Part shown: positions 12,242-23,584 of the stretch, in pieces
How positions within the stretch are numbered: position 1 is the first letter of the stretch
How the letters are laid out: each line of letters opens with the position of its first letter
Assembly: GCA_030847615.1 (NCBI GenBank)
Contig: JAUMIR010000005.1
Span: 173,628,596-173,692,595, forward strand
From: Gambelia wislizenii
Lineage: Eukaryota > Chordata > Lepidosauria > Squamata > Crotaphytidae
Length of the DNA: 64,000 nucleotides
Direction of reading: 5' to 3'
Translations under genes and position numbers: made by a program
Notes under the pieces: model-generated
Database searches by the model: none
Told to the model about the DNA's origin: nothing
What the model saw: only the letters and a program-made list of their open reading frames with translations

Positions 12242-12570
12242 GGACTTTTTCGGACAAGTAAAATGCAACGGAAGCAGCCTCACCACGTTGCGAGGCTGCT
12301 GCGCTGCAGGGCATCCCTTTCAGATGACGCCCGTCCCTGCCGGTACTGTTGCGGTACCGCAGAGACATTTGAGTGTAATATTTTGGTGATTTTTACTCAC
12401 GAAAGTTGATTGTGAGTAAAAATCGCCAAAATATTACACTCAAATGTCCCTGCGGTACCGCAACAGTACCGGCAGGGACGGGCGTCATCCGAAAGGGACG
12501 CCCTGCAGAGCAGCAGTCCTGCAACGTGGCGAGGCTGCTTCCGTTGCATTTTACTTGTCCGAAAAAGTCC
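12242..12570. mobile_element. Harbinger-like palindromic MITE (copy b)
   Basis: A 329-bp near-perfect palindrome. It begins GGACTTTTTCGGACAAGT and ends ACTTGTCCGAAAAAGTCC, flanked on both sides by TTA (12239-12241 and 12571-12573), a 3-bp target duplication. The arms are about 155 bp with very few mismatches. The loop contains CACGAAAGTTGATTGTG, shared with copy c. A subterminal motif CCCTTTCAGATGACG (12315-12329) and its complement (12483-12497) resemble the terminus. No ORF. A GGACTTT-type TIR plus a TTA/TAA duplication fits PIF/Harbinger Tourist-type MITEs. Confidence 0.88.
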
Positions 12571-13373
12571 TTAAAATTCTTATAAACACTTTGGCAAAAT
12601 AAAGGAAAAATATAAACTATATTACTTAAATATACTTTCCATTATACAATCTATTAAAGCATAATTTTTGTTGAGTAATTGGGAAAAGAGAATGTATTAG
12701 ATGCATACAGTTTCTGAAGGCACATTATAATATATAGTATCTACATCTAATGGAAACAATTTTCCAAATATTTCTCAGGTTAGAATATAATCTTAAATGG
12801 AGAAGATAATTTTGATGGATTTGTTCTGACAGATTAGGCAGTGTATAAAATGTTCTGCCTCCAATAAATCAACTCTCCTACAGTGATGGCTCATGGGATA
12901 TTGACATCATTGCTGTGAGCAACTGTGCAGTAATAACATTTGTGATGCAACCATTTCATTTTGAAATGATTTTTCTTTCTATTGAATTATTTGGGGGTAG
13001 GTTATTATGCAAATATGCACATTTGGAATGCATTTTTTTTTTGCTTCTTAGTACACTTTTGTCCCCCTTCAGCTACAGCCCTTCTGCTTTCCAAGGAAGG
13101 AAGTCACTTTCTGCCTTGAAAACAGCCCTCCAGATAAAGAATAGCTTCCCCAACACATGCTCTGGGTACTTAGCATCTGCCTGTCGGAAGTCATTAATCA
13201 AAAGACCTTTAGCAAAGTCAAGACATCTATTCCTACCCCCTAAATGAAATGTACACATCTAATTTTTGTTTCTCTGCCCATCTTAATTTTCTCTGATGCC
13301 TCATAGGAGATAATGGTCTTCTGCTTAATTTCATTTTCTGCTGTAGAACAGCACATTACTTAAGCAGTGTCTG

Positions 13374-13376
13374 ACA

Positions 13377-13423
<47 letters not shown>
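13374..13423. repeat. (CT)n(CA)n compound microsatellite
   Basis: CT repeats pass directly into CA repeats, about 50 bp. Confidence 0.95.
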
Positions 13424-13679
13424 TTTCACAAAACACATACTGATAAAAGTGAGATAGGAGGGACCACACAGACTTCTACACATCTGCTTTTTACCAGTAT
13501 ATCAATAACTGGAAAGTGTTCTTTCTGCCCTTCCCTTCTTATATAATGGGGCAGAGGGAAAGCAGGAGGTATTCTTTCTATTCTTTTTTCCATATCGTTG
13601 TTTCTTTGACCCTTCACTAAAGTCTTTTCTACCAGATTGGTCTACATGCAACTGTGGCCTAAGTATCTCAAAGGCATGT

Positions 13680-13809
13680 ATTCAGATGAAAGCAATGGTA
13701 AACCACCTCTGAGTAGTTCTTGTTTAAGAAAACAGTATGAAATTCATGGGGCTACCATAAGTCAACAGGCATCTTGAAGGAGTACATACACACAAACACA
13801 CACACACCT
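13680..13809 (+). mobile_element. 5S-derived SINE, 3' half
   Basis: GCAATGGTAAACCACCTCTG, TAAGAAAACAGTATGAAATTC, GGGGCTACCATAAGTCAACAGG and CTTGAAGG..ACATACACAC form the body and tail of the same SINE found with its 5S head at 28285 and 47521. The 5S-related head is missing here (5' truncated). Confidence 0.6.
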
Positions 13810-13811
13810 AC

Positions 13812-16162
13812 AGCAGCCTTTTTATTTTAACAATGGTAGCTGCACCGAAATATACAGTAGCTCAGAGTAGAGAAGCAAATTGCCTTCTTCATTCCTCAAA
13901 ATTTTCTGTAGTTTTCTCATTGCTCTGCGAACAAATGAAAATTTCTGCACAGCTGTTGAGGGGTAGTTGTCTTTTATGAATTATGCTTGTAGATACCCCC
14001 AGGTTTTTGGCAGAAAACTTTTTTTTCCTGAATAGGAAACACAAAATAGTTCCCTTTGATGAAAATATGTTTTCTGCCCCCAAAACATATTTCTCTTTAT
14101 TAAAGCATGTTGGAAAAATATTTACAATGAGTCTGAGACTCCTAGCATACAGACTACATAACACAGCACAATGCACAGTGCAGTTCTGTCATTGTACAGC
14201 ACAGACTGAATGCACACAGACTGAGAGCTAAATCTAAGTCAAGAGCACAGACAGAAAGTGTGAGATGATCTAGTTATACAGTACAAATACAGTACAGTCA
14301 TAGGTTATGCAGTTGGTGGGTCTCACACACATTTTCTTACATAGATAAGGCTCTAGCCATCATTTCTTTCCCATGCTTGTCTCCCATACATAACCTAGAT
14401 ATGCTCGCTAGTTGCATTTAGCCTGCTCATTGCTGGCCCTTGCAGGCTGTAGCATACCATACTAGCTCTTTATAGTATAAATTTCCAGTGATTGTATATC
14501 CCAGCACCCTGACAGTTTTTGCATAGGTTAAAAATGTGTGTTTCTGTAAAGAATAATTCTACAACATACTTCTTCAAGTGGGAATAATCTTGGTGCTGCA
14601 CTATTCTCAGCAGAAATTTCTCAAGCATTGGGAAACCTGTTATTCAACTGGGAAATAAAATAGTGCTTCCATTCCATCCCTGGTCCAGGGTCACAGCCTC
14701 AGTGTCAGCTTAAAAGTTCAGTAAAAGCAAAGGCTTGCCCAAGTTATTTCCAACATCTGTAGGCTGAAATGAGTTGTATTCAGCAAGACTGCAGCTGATC
14801 TAGTAGTGGATCAGTTGGCCCTTGGCCATGTTCAAGAGTTAGGACTTCACTCTAAGTCTTTAGCAAGTCAGTAGGAGATATTTATGCACTGCAACCTGGT
14901 TCTTAGCCAAAGGCTTCAAGGACAAAACACCCAAGGATGGAAGGAAGGCAGGCACCAAGCAATAACAGAGTGAGAATTGAAAAACATCTTTGCAAAGTTT
15001 GCCTTCATCAGCAGTAATAGAAAAATGAATAATCTGACACTTGGAAATACTTGTAAGACAAATCCTGGTGTGTCTTCTGAAAATAATTAACTATATAAGA
15101 ATTAGTTTTTGAAAAACTGATGAATGCTGTGAAGAAATTAGTATGGTATACATGAAGCAAGAGAATTGTTCTTTCTCTAATGCATAGGCTTACTCTCAGT
15201 TTCTTTGGAAATAATGGCAAAATCCTGAAAGTGAGTTTTTTTAAAAAAAAAATCCTCTCCCTATATAAATCTAGAGGACAATGAAATTTGGGCAACAGGG
15301 ATTTATAAAGTACACATCATGGCAGAAAAATGTGATTATTTGAAGAAAAAAAAGTTCCAGGAAAAAAAATCAAAACAAGAGAAGCATAGTGTGATTTTAA
15401 TAAAGGATTTGATATGTTTTAAAAAATGAATTCAAATTGCACATGACAGCCATCATGCTGGCATAGAAGAATATCATAAGCAAGAGACGTTGATAAATAA
15501 GTACGCTATGCATGCAGTTTATGGGAGATTTTATAGTGTAGTGCTGTGCAACTCCAAAACGAAAAATGAAAGGAAGTGGGTGGTGCGGGGTGGGAGACAC
15601 ACATTACTGAAAAGTAACAACATGACCGGCTCGTAAAAGGAATCAGTTAAACAATGCTAAAAAGTCAATATGTAAGAAATTAGCAACATAGGCAGGTAAC
15701 AAGAACAAAATATTCCATGTAGATATTTTTTTTAAAAAAAAATAGAAGACAGCTGGAGATGAATAATCTACTCCTGAAAACTCTGCTACCAAGGAGAATT
15801 ATCTTTTAATGGCACGATACAAATTGACATGTGTGCAAGCACTGTGTAATGTCTTATTAAAAGGCTATAAAAGTAGTTCAAAAGGCTCATGGAAAGACAT
15901 GGAAATAGACTGTTTCTGCACCTGGGATTACTACACTGCTCAGACAGCTGAGTTGTATTTGGGTTCTAGGTAAAGATGGAAGAGAAATTTGTTCAATTCA
16001 AATTTTTATATGAATTTTTATATGAAGCTCCATGTTAAGGTCATGCCTCTTAAAACTGTGATCCAAATTGGAATATGCATGAGCACCAAAATCTACAATT
16101 TTCAGAACATTGCAATGCTGTCACCTCCCCCCCCCCATTATAAGTGTATATAGTAAGGAGCT
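13812..16162. other. Intergenic, no gene seen
   Basis: AT-rich sequence with a short terminal CA tract near 13790-13808. None of the short ORFs on either strand shows a domain or conserved signature. No repeat family could be named. Confidence 0.55.
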
Positions 16163-16376
16163 GTTGTTGTTTCTGTGTGACTAAGTTGTTTCCAACTTAT
16201 GGCCACCCTAAGGCAAACCTTGCAGAGTTTGTTCAGAAGTTTGCCATTGCCTTCTTCTGAGGCTGAGAGAGTGTGACGTGCTCAAGGTCACCCAGTTGGT
16301 TTCTATGCCCAAGTGGGGATTCAAACTCTTGTCTCCTGGAATCCTAGTCCAACACTCAAAGCACAGCACACTGGCT
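16163..16376 (-). mobile_element. tRNA-derived SINE, (ACA)n-tail type
   Basis: Reverse orientation. It begins with the tail complement (TTGTTGTT), then GTTTCCAACTTATGGCCACC, the mid body CTGAGGCTGAGAGAGTGTGAC, GTCACCCAGTTGGTTT, and the tRNA-like head (ATTCAAACTCTTGTCTCC..CTAGTCCAACACTC). About 214 bp, slightly 5' shortened. Confidence 0.8.
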
Positions 16377-16599
16377 GTACACCACATCACTATATGACAC
16401 TGGTAAGAATTGTGCACATTAAAGGCAAATATTAGGGGAAAGTAGACACAAAATGCATTATGTTATGGTAAAGAATTTGCAAGATGTGTGCACACACTAG
16501 GAAAAGTTCATTCAAAATGTATCTGTTATGGAAAAGGTGCATGCAAATGGCTATTAAGGAAGTATATATGAATTAAGATGCATATAAATGAAAATGAAT

Positions 16600-16680
16600 T
16601 GTTATTTCCTATCAAGTTGGCTTCAACTTATGACAGCCCTATGAATGAGAGATCTCTAAGAGCCCCAGTCAAATATCATG
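16600..16680 (-). repeat. SINE fragment
   Basis: TCAAGTTGGCTTCAACTTATGACAGCCCTATGAATGAGAGATCTC is a body fragment of a squamate SINE in reverse orientation, with head and tail missing. Confidence 0.45.
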
Positions 16681-18517
16681 TCTTGCCCCCACCCCAAATA
16701 CACAAACTGGTGTGGAAACAGGTTTAATAAATTTAAGTTTGGTAAACTGGGAAAAAATGGGATTAAACTAAAACGGTCAGATTTGCCCATCCCTAATTTG
16801 AAGTACCCACATTCATTTAGTTCATTCCGTAGCCTAATATATTCATTCTTCTATAAATCATTCCAAAATTATATGAGACATATGCAGTAGATGAGAAGTA
16901 AATCTGGGGTCAGCCATTCTAGGCAATACTTAAAAGCTATCAGAGAGGTTCAAATGACCTTCACCTAGTCACAAATGCATGAGAGGGGACAGAAATCATG
17001 CCTACTGGCCATACCCCTGCATACTAATGGACACCCACCCTGGAGCTCCCCATTTGCTGTCAGAGTGAAGCAACAGTACATGAATAGAGATGTAAATGTG
17101 CAAGCTTATCCATATGAAGGTGATCCCTGTTTTGGACAAGTGTTCTGCCTTCTATGGAGAAGTCCCACACAGGTACATCCATTAATCCATATGGCTCAAC
17201 GAATACATCCTAATGCCAACAATGTGCACAGCAGAGGGATCTGTGCATCCACATCATGGCTAGCATGCATGATCCTGCAATGCTCCTAATAAATTCATGT
17301 AGTCCTCCCAATGCACTGTTATGACTGATGGGTGACAGACCAATACAAAATAAAAGTGGCTTCTAAACCAAAAAAGGCCATTCTGATCTTTAATGTATAA
17401 TTGGTTGAACAGAATTTGGAGCTTGTTATATATAATAAAATGAATCCATAAGCAGGGCAATCCCATTTTGAAGCACCCATGATTGGAACCCCAGCATATC
17501 CAAATATAGGCTCCTTCTGACACAGCAGAAATAAAGCAGGGCAAGTATACTCCATGTGTCCTCTGGTTTGTGGTCACTGCTGTTAAAATTATTTTCCTCT
17601 CTGACAGAATGGGAATTTATTGCAGTAACTCTAGGTCTGGTGCTACATTTTTGCTCTTTTATCATAGTCAGGAACTGAGAGGGCTGTGAGTCCTTTGAAT
17701 CAAGACCTTCCCTGTTCAATCCATGAAGCAGATTAGCTCTCCGTCTTTCCACTTTCTCTGAGCTTTACAGTCAGAAAGAGAAAAGCTGTGGATCTTTCCA
17801 TGGGAGTAAGGATGGGGGGGGGGATCTTTTCCTTCAAGACTGAACCTTTCTACCCCCATTTATACCATTTGAAAGAAAGGAAAGAAACAAGGATTTACTA
17901 CAAGGAATTTTGCATTCAACTGGAAGTTTTTAGTTATTGGAGTGCATACTATCAATTGCTTTTTAATAGTTTTGATGGAAATCTATATGACGTGTGTTTA
18001 TTGATTATGGAAATACAGACAACAACAATTAAACTAAAATTAATACAAACAATTAATGAAAATTAAAATAGTTCTGAGAAAGATGGGTGGGAGAAGTCCA
18101 AGTATTAGAAACCATCAGATTATCATCAATAAGGAGAGGAGATACTCTTATGTGTTTGATTTTTTACTTTTGTTAAAGCCAGCAAGGATTTTCTGTCAAA
18201 GGCAAGTTTCTGATTTTACCCAGTGGGGGAACCCCCTTCTAATTGGGTTTTTCTGGGGTAATCTGAATGTAGAGCAGCAATAGGCTGATCACACACTCAG
18301 TAAATCTGTACAATCTATGCTCTTTCTCCCTGAAACACTGCAACATATTGCATGCAAAAAAAGTGAAATTTAGAATCAAGCCCAATATATGACCACCCTA
18401 TTTGGATGTGTATGATTTTCTGTCATGTACAGTGCACTCGCCATTTTGCGGGGCTTGCCTTCTGCTGATTGGAGCTCCCATGGATCACCATTCCCCATAT
18501 TAGTTAATGGAGGCATG
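16681..18517. other. Intergenic, no gene seen
   Basis: No supported gene. The ORFs around 17260-17752 on the minus strand overlap each other in different frames and show no recognisable domain. Confidence 0.5.
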
Positions 18518-18935
18518 TGTCATGTACTGTCTTCTTCAGACTCAGTAACTGGCATCTTCAGAGTTAAACAGAAAGCTTTATTCCTATAGCAGTCTAAAGA
18601 GCAAACTACACAAAACTGCTGCTTCAAATGAAGCATATAGGAAAAACAGTAAAATAGAAAGTATTTGCAATCAGACAAATCTGGTGGGCAACCTACCCAC
18701 CCCCACTCCCAGTTCTCATCCAGACTGGGCTCCACCTATCATTCCCACAGCCATCTGCAGGTGCCAGGCCATTGAGCCGTTTCCACACACACACCATCCT
18801 CCCTTGTGTCCTCCGGCACATCAACTGCTTACAGTGTTCTCAAATAATGCAAAACATCAAACAGTCAAGCACACAATACACTTGCAGACAGAAATATTGG
18901 CAGGACAAGGTCGCTTTTATGGACCAATCCTGACA
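18518..18935 (-). mobile_element. Solo LTR (copy 2)
   Basis: A 418-bp segment begins TGTCATGTACTG and ends GACCAATCCTGACA, the same boundaries as the LTR at 3356-3780. It carries the same minus-strand AATAAAGCTTT motif. Flanking pentamers GCATG (18513-18517) and GCGTG (18936-18940) match at 4 of 5 positions, consistent with a decayed 5-bp target duplication. No internal retroviral sequence is adjacent. Confidence 0.7.
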
Positions 18936-19274
18936 GCGTGTGTACATGGGCACATCAGTATGTGGCTGTGTGCCTGCACTGTAGTATGTGGGGAAATAAC
19001 TATTGTAATCTAAAACAATCTTGTGTGCCCCATTCACATCCTAAGATAAGTCTAGGAATTTTTTCCCTGCATGCTTCTGTTCTCCCAAATTCCCTTTCTC
19101 TTATTTCACTGGGCAATTCCAGCCAACTAGAGACATGGGTCATTCAACATATGACCTAATTTAAATGTTATTGCTCTTTGTGTAAGTCTCTTTTAAGTTA
19201 GAGTCTCCATGCGGCTGTAGCCATGCCGCTATGAAGCCTTGCTATGATGTCTTGCCATGATGTTTGCTTTCCAA

Positions 19275-19625
19275 GGACTTTTTTGGATGAGCTTTTATAC
19301 CGCTAGCAGCCTCGTCCCCGTTGCAAGGCCGCAGCGCTGCAGGGCGTCCCTTTCGGATGACGCCCTGCCCTGCCGATCCTCTTCCGAGACTGTTGCGTAA
19401 CCTCTGTGACGCTGCTGCGTTATATTCGGCAGTTTTCTAATCACGATCAACTTTCGTGATTAGAAAACCGCCGAATATAACGCAGCAGCGTCACAGAGGT
19501 TATGCAACAGTCTCGGAAGAGGATCGGCAGGGCAGGGCGTCATCCGAAAGGGACGCCCTGCAGCGCTGCAGCCTCGCAACGGGGACGAGGCTGCTAGCGG
19601 TATAAAAGCTCATCCGAAAAAGTCC
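19275..19625. mobile_element. Harbinger-like palindromic MITE (copy c)
   Basis: A 351-bp near-perfect palindrome, GGACTTTTTTGGATGAGC...GCTCATCCGAAAAAGTCC. The flanks are CAA on the left and TAA on the right, a TAA duplication with one change. The arms of about 165 bp are GC-rich outside and AT-rich near the loop. The loop (CACGATCAACTTTCGTG) is the reverse complement of that in copy b. The subterminal motif CCCTTTCGGATGACG is at 19348-19362 and its complement at 19538-19552. The arms are almost identical, so the copy is young or its palindrome is maintained. Confidence 0.88.
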
Positions 19626-20813
19626 TAAGTCACCATGTAGTTCTCACCGCTAAAGGCTGGGTGAGTCATTCTACCCTAAATTCTCCTAGTTAGTTAGGAA
19701 CCCTCTTTTTAAAGTTTGTTTTAGTATGTAAATTAAGATTGATATACCTTCAGTAAACTTTTGATATGCATTTTTAAACTGACTCCTTTGTTTTTGTAAT
19801 GAGTCTAATTTACTGGGTGATCAGACCACAGACCTCAGAATACACTTTTAAATGTTAATTGAGCTTGTCTCAGCATTCTTAAGCGTCACTCTGCATGACT
19901 TTGAAAGTGAAGTGATTTTAATTTTTTAAAGAAGATATTTTTATTTCCTTTTAAAAGGGCTAGATACCTGGATTTTTTAATTATTTTTAGACTCATACCT
20001 CCTACATGCACTGCCATTGATTAACCCCTGTGTTTTTTCCTATGCACAGGGGGAAGCCGGGAACTAAACCCCCACGGATGGGACAAGAATTCAGATTTTC
20101 AGTTAAAACATTGCCAAGATCCTCAAAACAGCCTGTTCATGGGATTTATTTTTGAAAAGTGTTAAATTTATATAACTAGTGAGTTAAGACAAATGATAAG
20201 AACAAAAGTTTTAATATCATAAAAAGGCATTGTTAAACCACCCACTTTGAATGAGTCCGATGGAAAATCAGCAGAGTTACTCTGAAGGACTGTAGGCTTG
20301 ATATACTTGTTCTGCAAAAATATGTGGAAAATGTCTGGAATAATTTGGTATCTATAATATAGTGAAATAGGACAGCTGGGTGAAAGAGAAATGTCAATAA
20401 AAAGGCTCTGGTAAACAAAGCTAGCAAGGTCAATTTGTGTGATTTTGTAGCTAAAGTAGAACAGGGATTATACCAGATAAAATTTACTTCTCTTCCATTG
20501 TATTCTTGCCAATTAATTCTTAGATGGGAACAGTGAACAGATTTCATTGGAAAACATAAAGGGTTTCTTGCAGCTTGATAAACACTTTATTCATCTATCA
20601 CATCAAAAGGCAAAACAACTGAAATGTCAAAAAATAAGCCCTCTATGGTTCACACCTCAACAGATCAAATTGATATTTGTCATCATTATGGCTTAATGCA
20701 ACCAGATGCTTAGACAAGGGGGTGATGATGTAAATCTTTTTCAAATGAATATTCAGCTATTTTTTTTTCATATATGCCTTTTAGAATAGGCTTTTTAATG
20801 TCAATACTTGTCT

Positions 20814-21031
20814 GAGAGCCAGTGTGGTGTAGTGGCTTGAACGTTTGATTATGACCCTGGAGGACAGATTTCGAATCCCTGCACAGCCATGGAAACCCAC
20901 TGCATGACCTTGAGCCTCAGAGAAGGCAAAGGCAAACCCCCTCTGAACAAATCTTGCCAACAAAACCCCATGATTGGTTCACCTTAGGGTCACCATAAGT
21001 CAGAAACAAATTGAAGGCACAGAACAACCAA
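20814..21031 (+). mobile_element. tRNA-derived SINE, (ACA)n-tail type
   Basis: Head GAGCCAGTGTGGTGTAGTGG, B-box-like TTTCGAATCCCTGC, then CAGCCATGGAAACCCACTG, CTCTGAACAAATCTTGCCAA, AGGGTCACCATAAGTCAGAA and tail GAAGGCACAGAACAACCA. Essentially full length at about 218 bp. Confidence 0.9.
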
Positions 21032-21251
21032 CTTGGCTGTAAAAGTATTTCCATGCTATATAGCAGAGTGTAAAATAGATAGAACACCACAGTGCCTTTT
21101 CAGATTACCTTCATGTTTATAGAAAGTGTGTATGCGAGTCTGTCTCTATGTGTGCAACTACTGGAGGAAAAATGAGGAGCATCTTCCTGTGGACCATCAT
21201 AAAAGGTGACTTTTATTACCAGCAATGGGTGATACTTTATTTCTTCTTTGT

Positions 21252-21625
21252 TGGTGTTGTTAACTGATGTTAAATCAACTTTGACTTACGGTGACTCATC
21301 TCTGAAATGGGAAATACGACGGTATGGACAATCCTGACTTTAGTATTCAATGATATATCTTGATACTTGACTTCAGGATCTTATCTAGTTCATTCATACT
21401 CTAGTCACCCTTCCAAGTCCAAGTCCTAGATTTCTGGGTTGCAATTTCCATTCTGATTAATGACTGAGCCATGGTATGGAAAATCTTGAACTATTTCAAT
21501 GTCTTCATCGTCTATTTTAAAGTGATGTAAATAATCTGTAGTCATTACTTTTGTTTTCTTAATGTTCAACTGTAAATCTGCTTTTGACAGGTTTTTTTCC
21601 AGGAGCTAGAATTATTTACAGACCG
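21252..21625 (-). pseudogene. RTE/BovB LINE, RT C-terminal part
   Basis: On the minus strand, with frameshifts, it reads LNIKKTKVMT, QDFPYHGSVINQNGNCNPEI and MNELDKILKSSIKI. This is the region just after the RT core in RTE/BovB elements. It continues the fragment at 22102-23215; the two are separated by a CR1 insertion. Numerous stops show it is dead. Confidence 0.75.
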
Positions 21626-21629
21626 AGCC

Positions 21630-22101
21630 CATGTGAACTTGAACTCTTAACACAGCAAAGGTGAATGGTGAAATGGTGAAAGGTCTGGAAACGATGCATT
21701 ATGAGGAGAGACTTAGGGAGCTGGGTATGTTTAGCCTGGAAAAAAGACGGTTAAGAGGCGATATGATAGCCCTGTTTAAGTATTTGAAGGGGTGTCACGC
21801 TGAGGCTTGTTTACTGCTGCTCCAGAGACTGGAACACGGAGCAATGGATGCAAGCTCCAGGAACAGAGATTCCACCTCAACATTAGGAGGAACTTTTTGA
21901 CAGTAAGAGCTGTTCGGCAGTGGAACACACTCCCTTGGAACGTGGTGGGGTCTCCTTCTTTGGAGGTCTTTAAACAGAGGCTCGATTGCCATCTGTCGGG
22001 GATGCTTTGATCAAGATTTCCTGTGTGGCAGGGGGTTGGACTGGATGGCCTTCATGGTCTCTTCCAACTCAACAATTATATGATTCTATGATTCTATGAT
22101 T
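21630..22101 (+). mobile_element. CR1 LINE 3' end, inserted in BovB
   Basis: The plus strand encodes the CR1 C-terminal tail ([31 protein letters not shown]) followed by the CR1 3' UTR. It ends in the diagnostic octamer-type repeat (ATTCTATG)n at about 22078-22101. It interrupts the BovB element on the opposite strand, so it arrived later. 5' truncated as usual for CR1. Confidence 0.88.
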
Positions 22102-23215
22102 TTGCACTTTCTTCCTTGATTTTCTTCAGTAAGTGTTCCAAGCCTTTGCTATTTTCTGCTAGCAGTATGGTGTCATCTGAGTATCTTAAATTTCTGATAT
22201 CCCTTCTTCCAATTTTGATACCTCCTTCCTCCAGGTCTAATCCTGCTTTACATATATGTTCAGCATACAAGTTAAACAGATAGGGTGACAAAATGCAGCC
22301 TTGCCTGACCTCCTTGCCAATTGGAAACCGCTCCGTTTCTCCATATTCTGTCCTAATAGTAGTCTCTTGTCCTAAATACAGATTATGCATCAGGACAATC
22401 TAATATTGAGGCACACCCATTCCTTTAAGAGTGAGACATAATTTTTCATGATCTATACAATCAAAGGCTCTGCTATAATCTATAAAGCACAGACTGATTC
22501 TCTTGAAATTCTTTGTTGTACTCCATTATCCAACATTTGTTTGCAATATGATCCCTAGTGCCTCTTCATTTCCTGAACCCAGCTTGAAAATCTGTCATTT
22601 CTTGTTCCATATATAGTATTTGTTGTAGAATTTTGAGTATCACTTTGCTTGCATGGAAAATTAATGCAACAGTCCCATGGTTACTGTAATCCCTGGTGTC
22701 TCCTTTCTTGGGGAATGGAATGTTTCCAATCTGTGGGCCATTGTTTTGTTTTCCATATTTGTTGACAGATTTTAGTTAGAACCAGAGAAGATTCTGTCTC
22801 TGTAGACTGAAGCAGCTGTATTTGTATGCCATCTGTCCCTGGTGATTTATTTCTCCCAAGTAAGTGCAGTTTCTACTTTACTTCCTAAAATTGGAGGTTC
22901 ATCTTCATATGGTTCTTCCTTAAATGAATTTGCCAGCCTTTCATCTCTTTTATACAGTTCTTCTATGTATTGTTTTCCTTTTTTAAAAAAATGTACTTGG
23001 TCATGTAATATGTTCCCCCGTTGGTCATAGAGAATCCCCAAATTTCTCTTTGATTTCTAGTATTAATAAGGCAAATCTATTTTTACATTATCTTTAAATT
23101 CTACAGGAATGTTCTTCAGGTTGGATTTGGCATGATGGTTGGTTTGGTGTTCTTCTTTAGCTTTACACTAATTTTAGATCATTTCTTCTACAAGAGAGAA
23201 ACCAAGCCAGTTGCT
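22102..23215 (-). pseudogene. RTE/BovB LINE, linker and RT core
   Basis: Minus-strand ORF 22390-22094 reads GKEVRQGCILSPYLFNLYAE and then NLRYSDDTILLAEN, matching the BovB RT palm (VRQGCILSP; Y/FADD appears here as YSDD). Minus-strand 23041-22847 reads KGKQYIEELYKRDE and EDEPPILGSKVETAL, the linker between endonuclease and RT. The sequence between them is frame-shifted. The Ala-to-Ser change in the catalytic motif plus frameshifts mark an inactive copy. Confidence 0.82.
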
Positions 23216-23584
23216 ATAATAAACACTGCAGGCAGCCCAAGCTGTGAATAGAGATAGAAGTGGGGTACATTTTTGATCACCTGAAAATATCATTATCCAT
23301 CTAAATGGAGCTCCTGAACAACACTGTCTCCCCGAATGAATTTGGAATTAGCTAGATGGCAATTTTGAAGGTACAGGATGGAATGGGTAGCAAGTCTCCT
23401 CCGGTCAAATGTTTAGGAATTATGATATTTCTACTCTCCCTCAAATAGACTGAAAACCTTGATTCAGGGATGCCCCCCTTATTCAGGACTCGAGCCAGAC
23501 TACAGGACTTTCCCTGAATCCAGTCTCTAGAGGATTTAGATTACTTAAAATAGGATGGTATTTGAGCTAATAGTACTATTGCTC

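Noticed and set aside
16975..17752. Cluster of overlapping 80-110-aa ORFs
   Set aside because: They overlap in several frames on both strands, show no conserved motif and sit in repeat-like AT-rich DNA.
20814..20890. A tRNA gene at the head of the SINEs
   Set aside because: Only degenerate A/B boxes are present, no cloverleaf can be formed, and the head continues into the SINE body.
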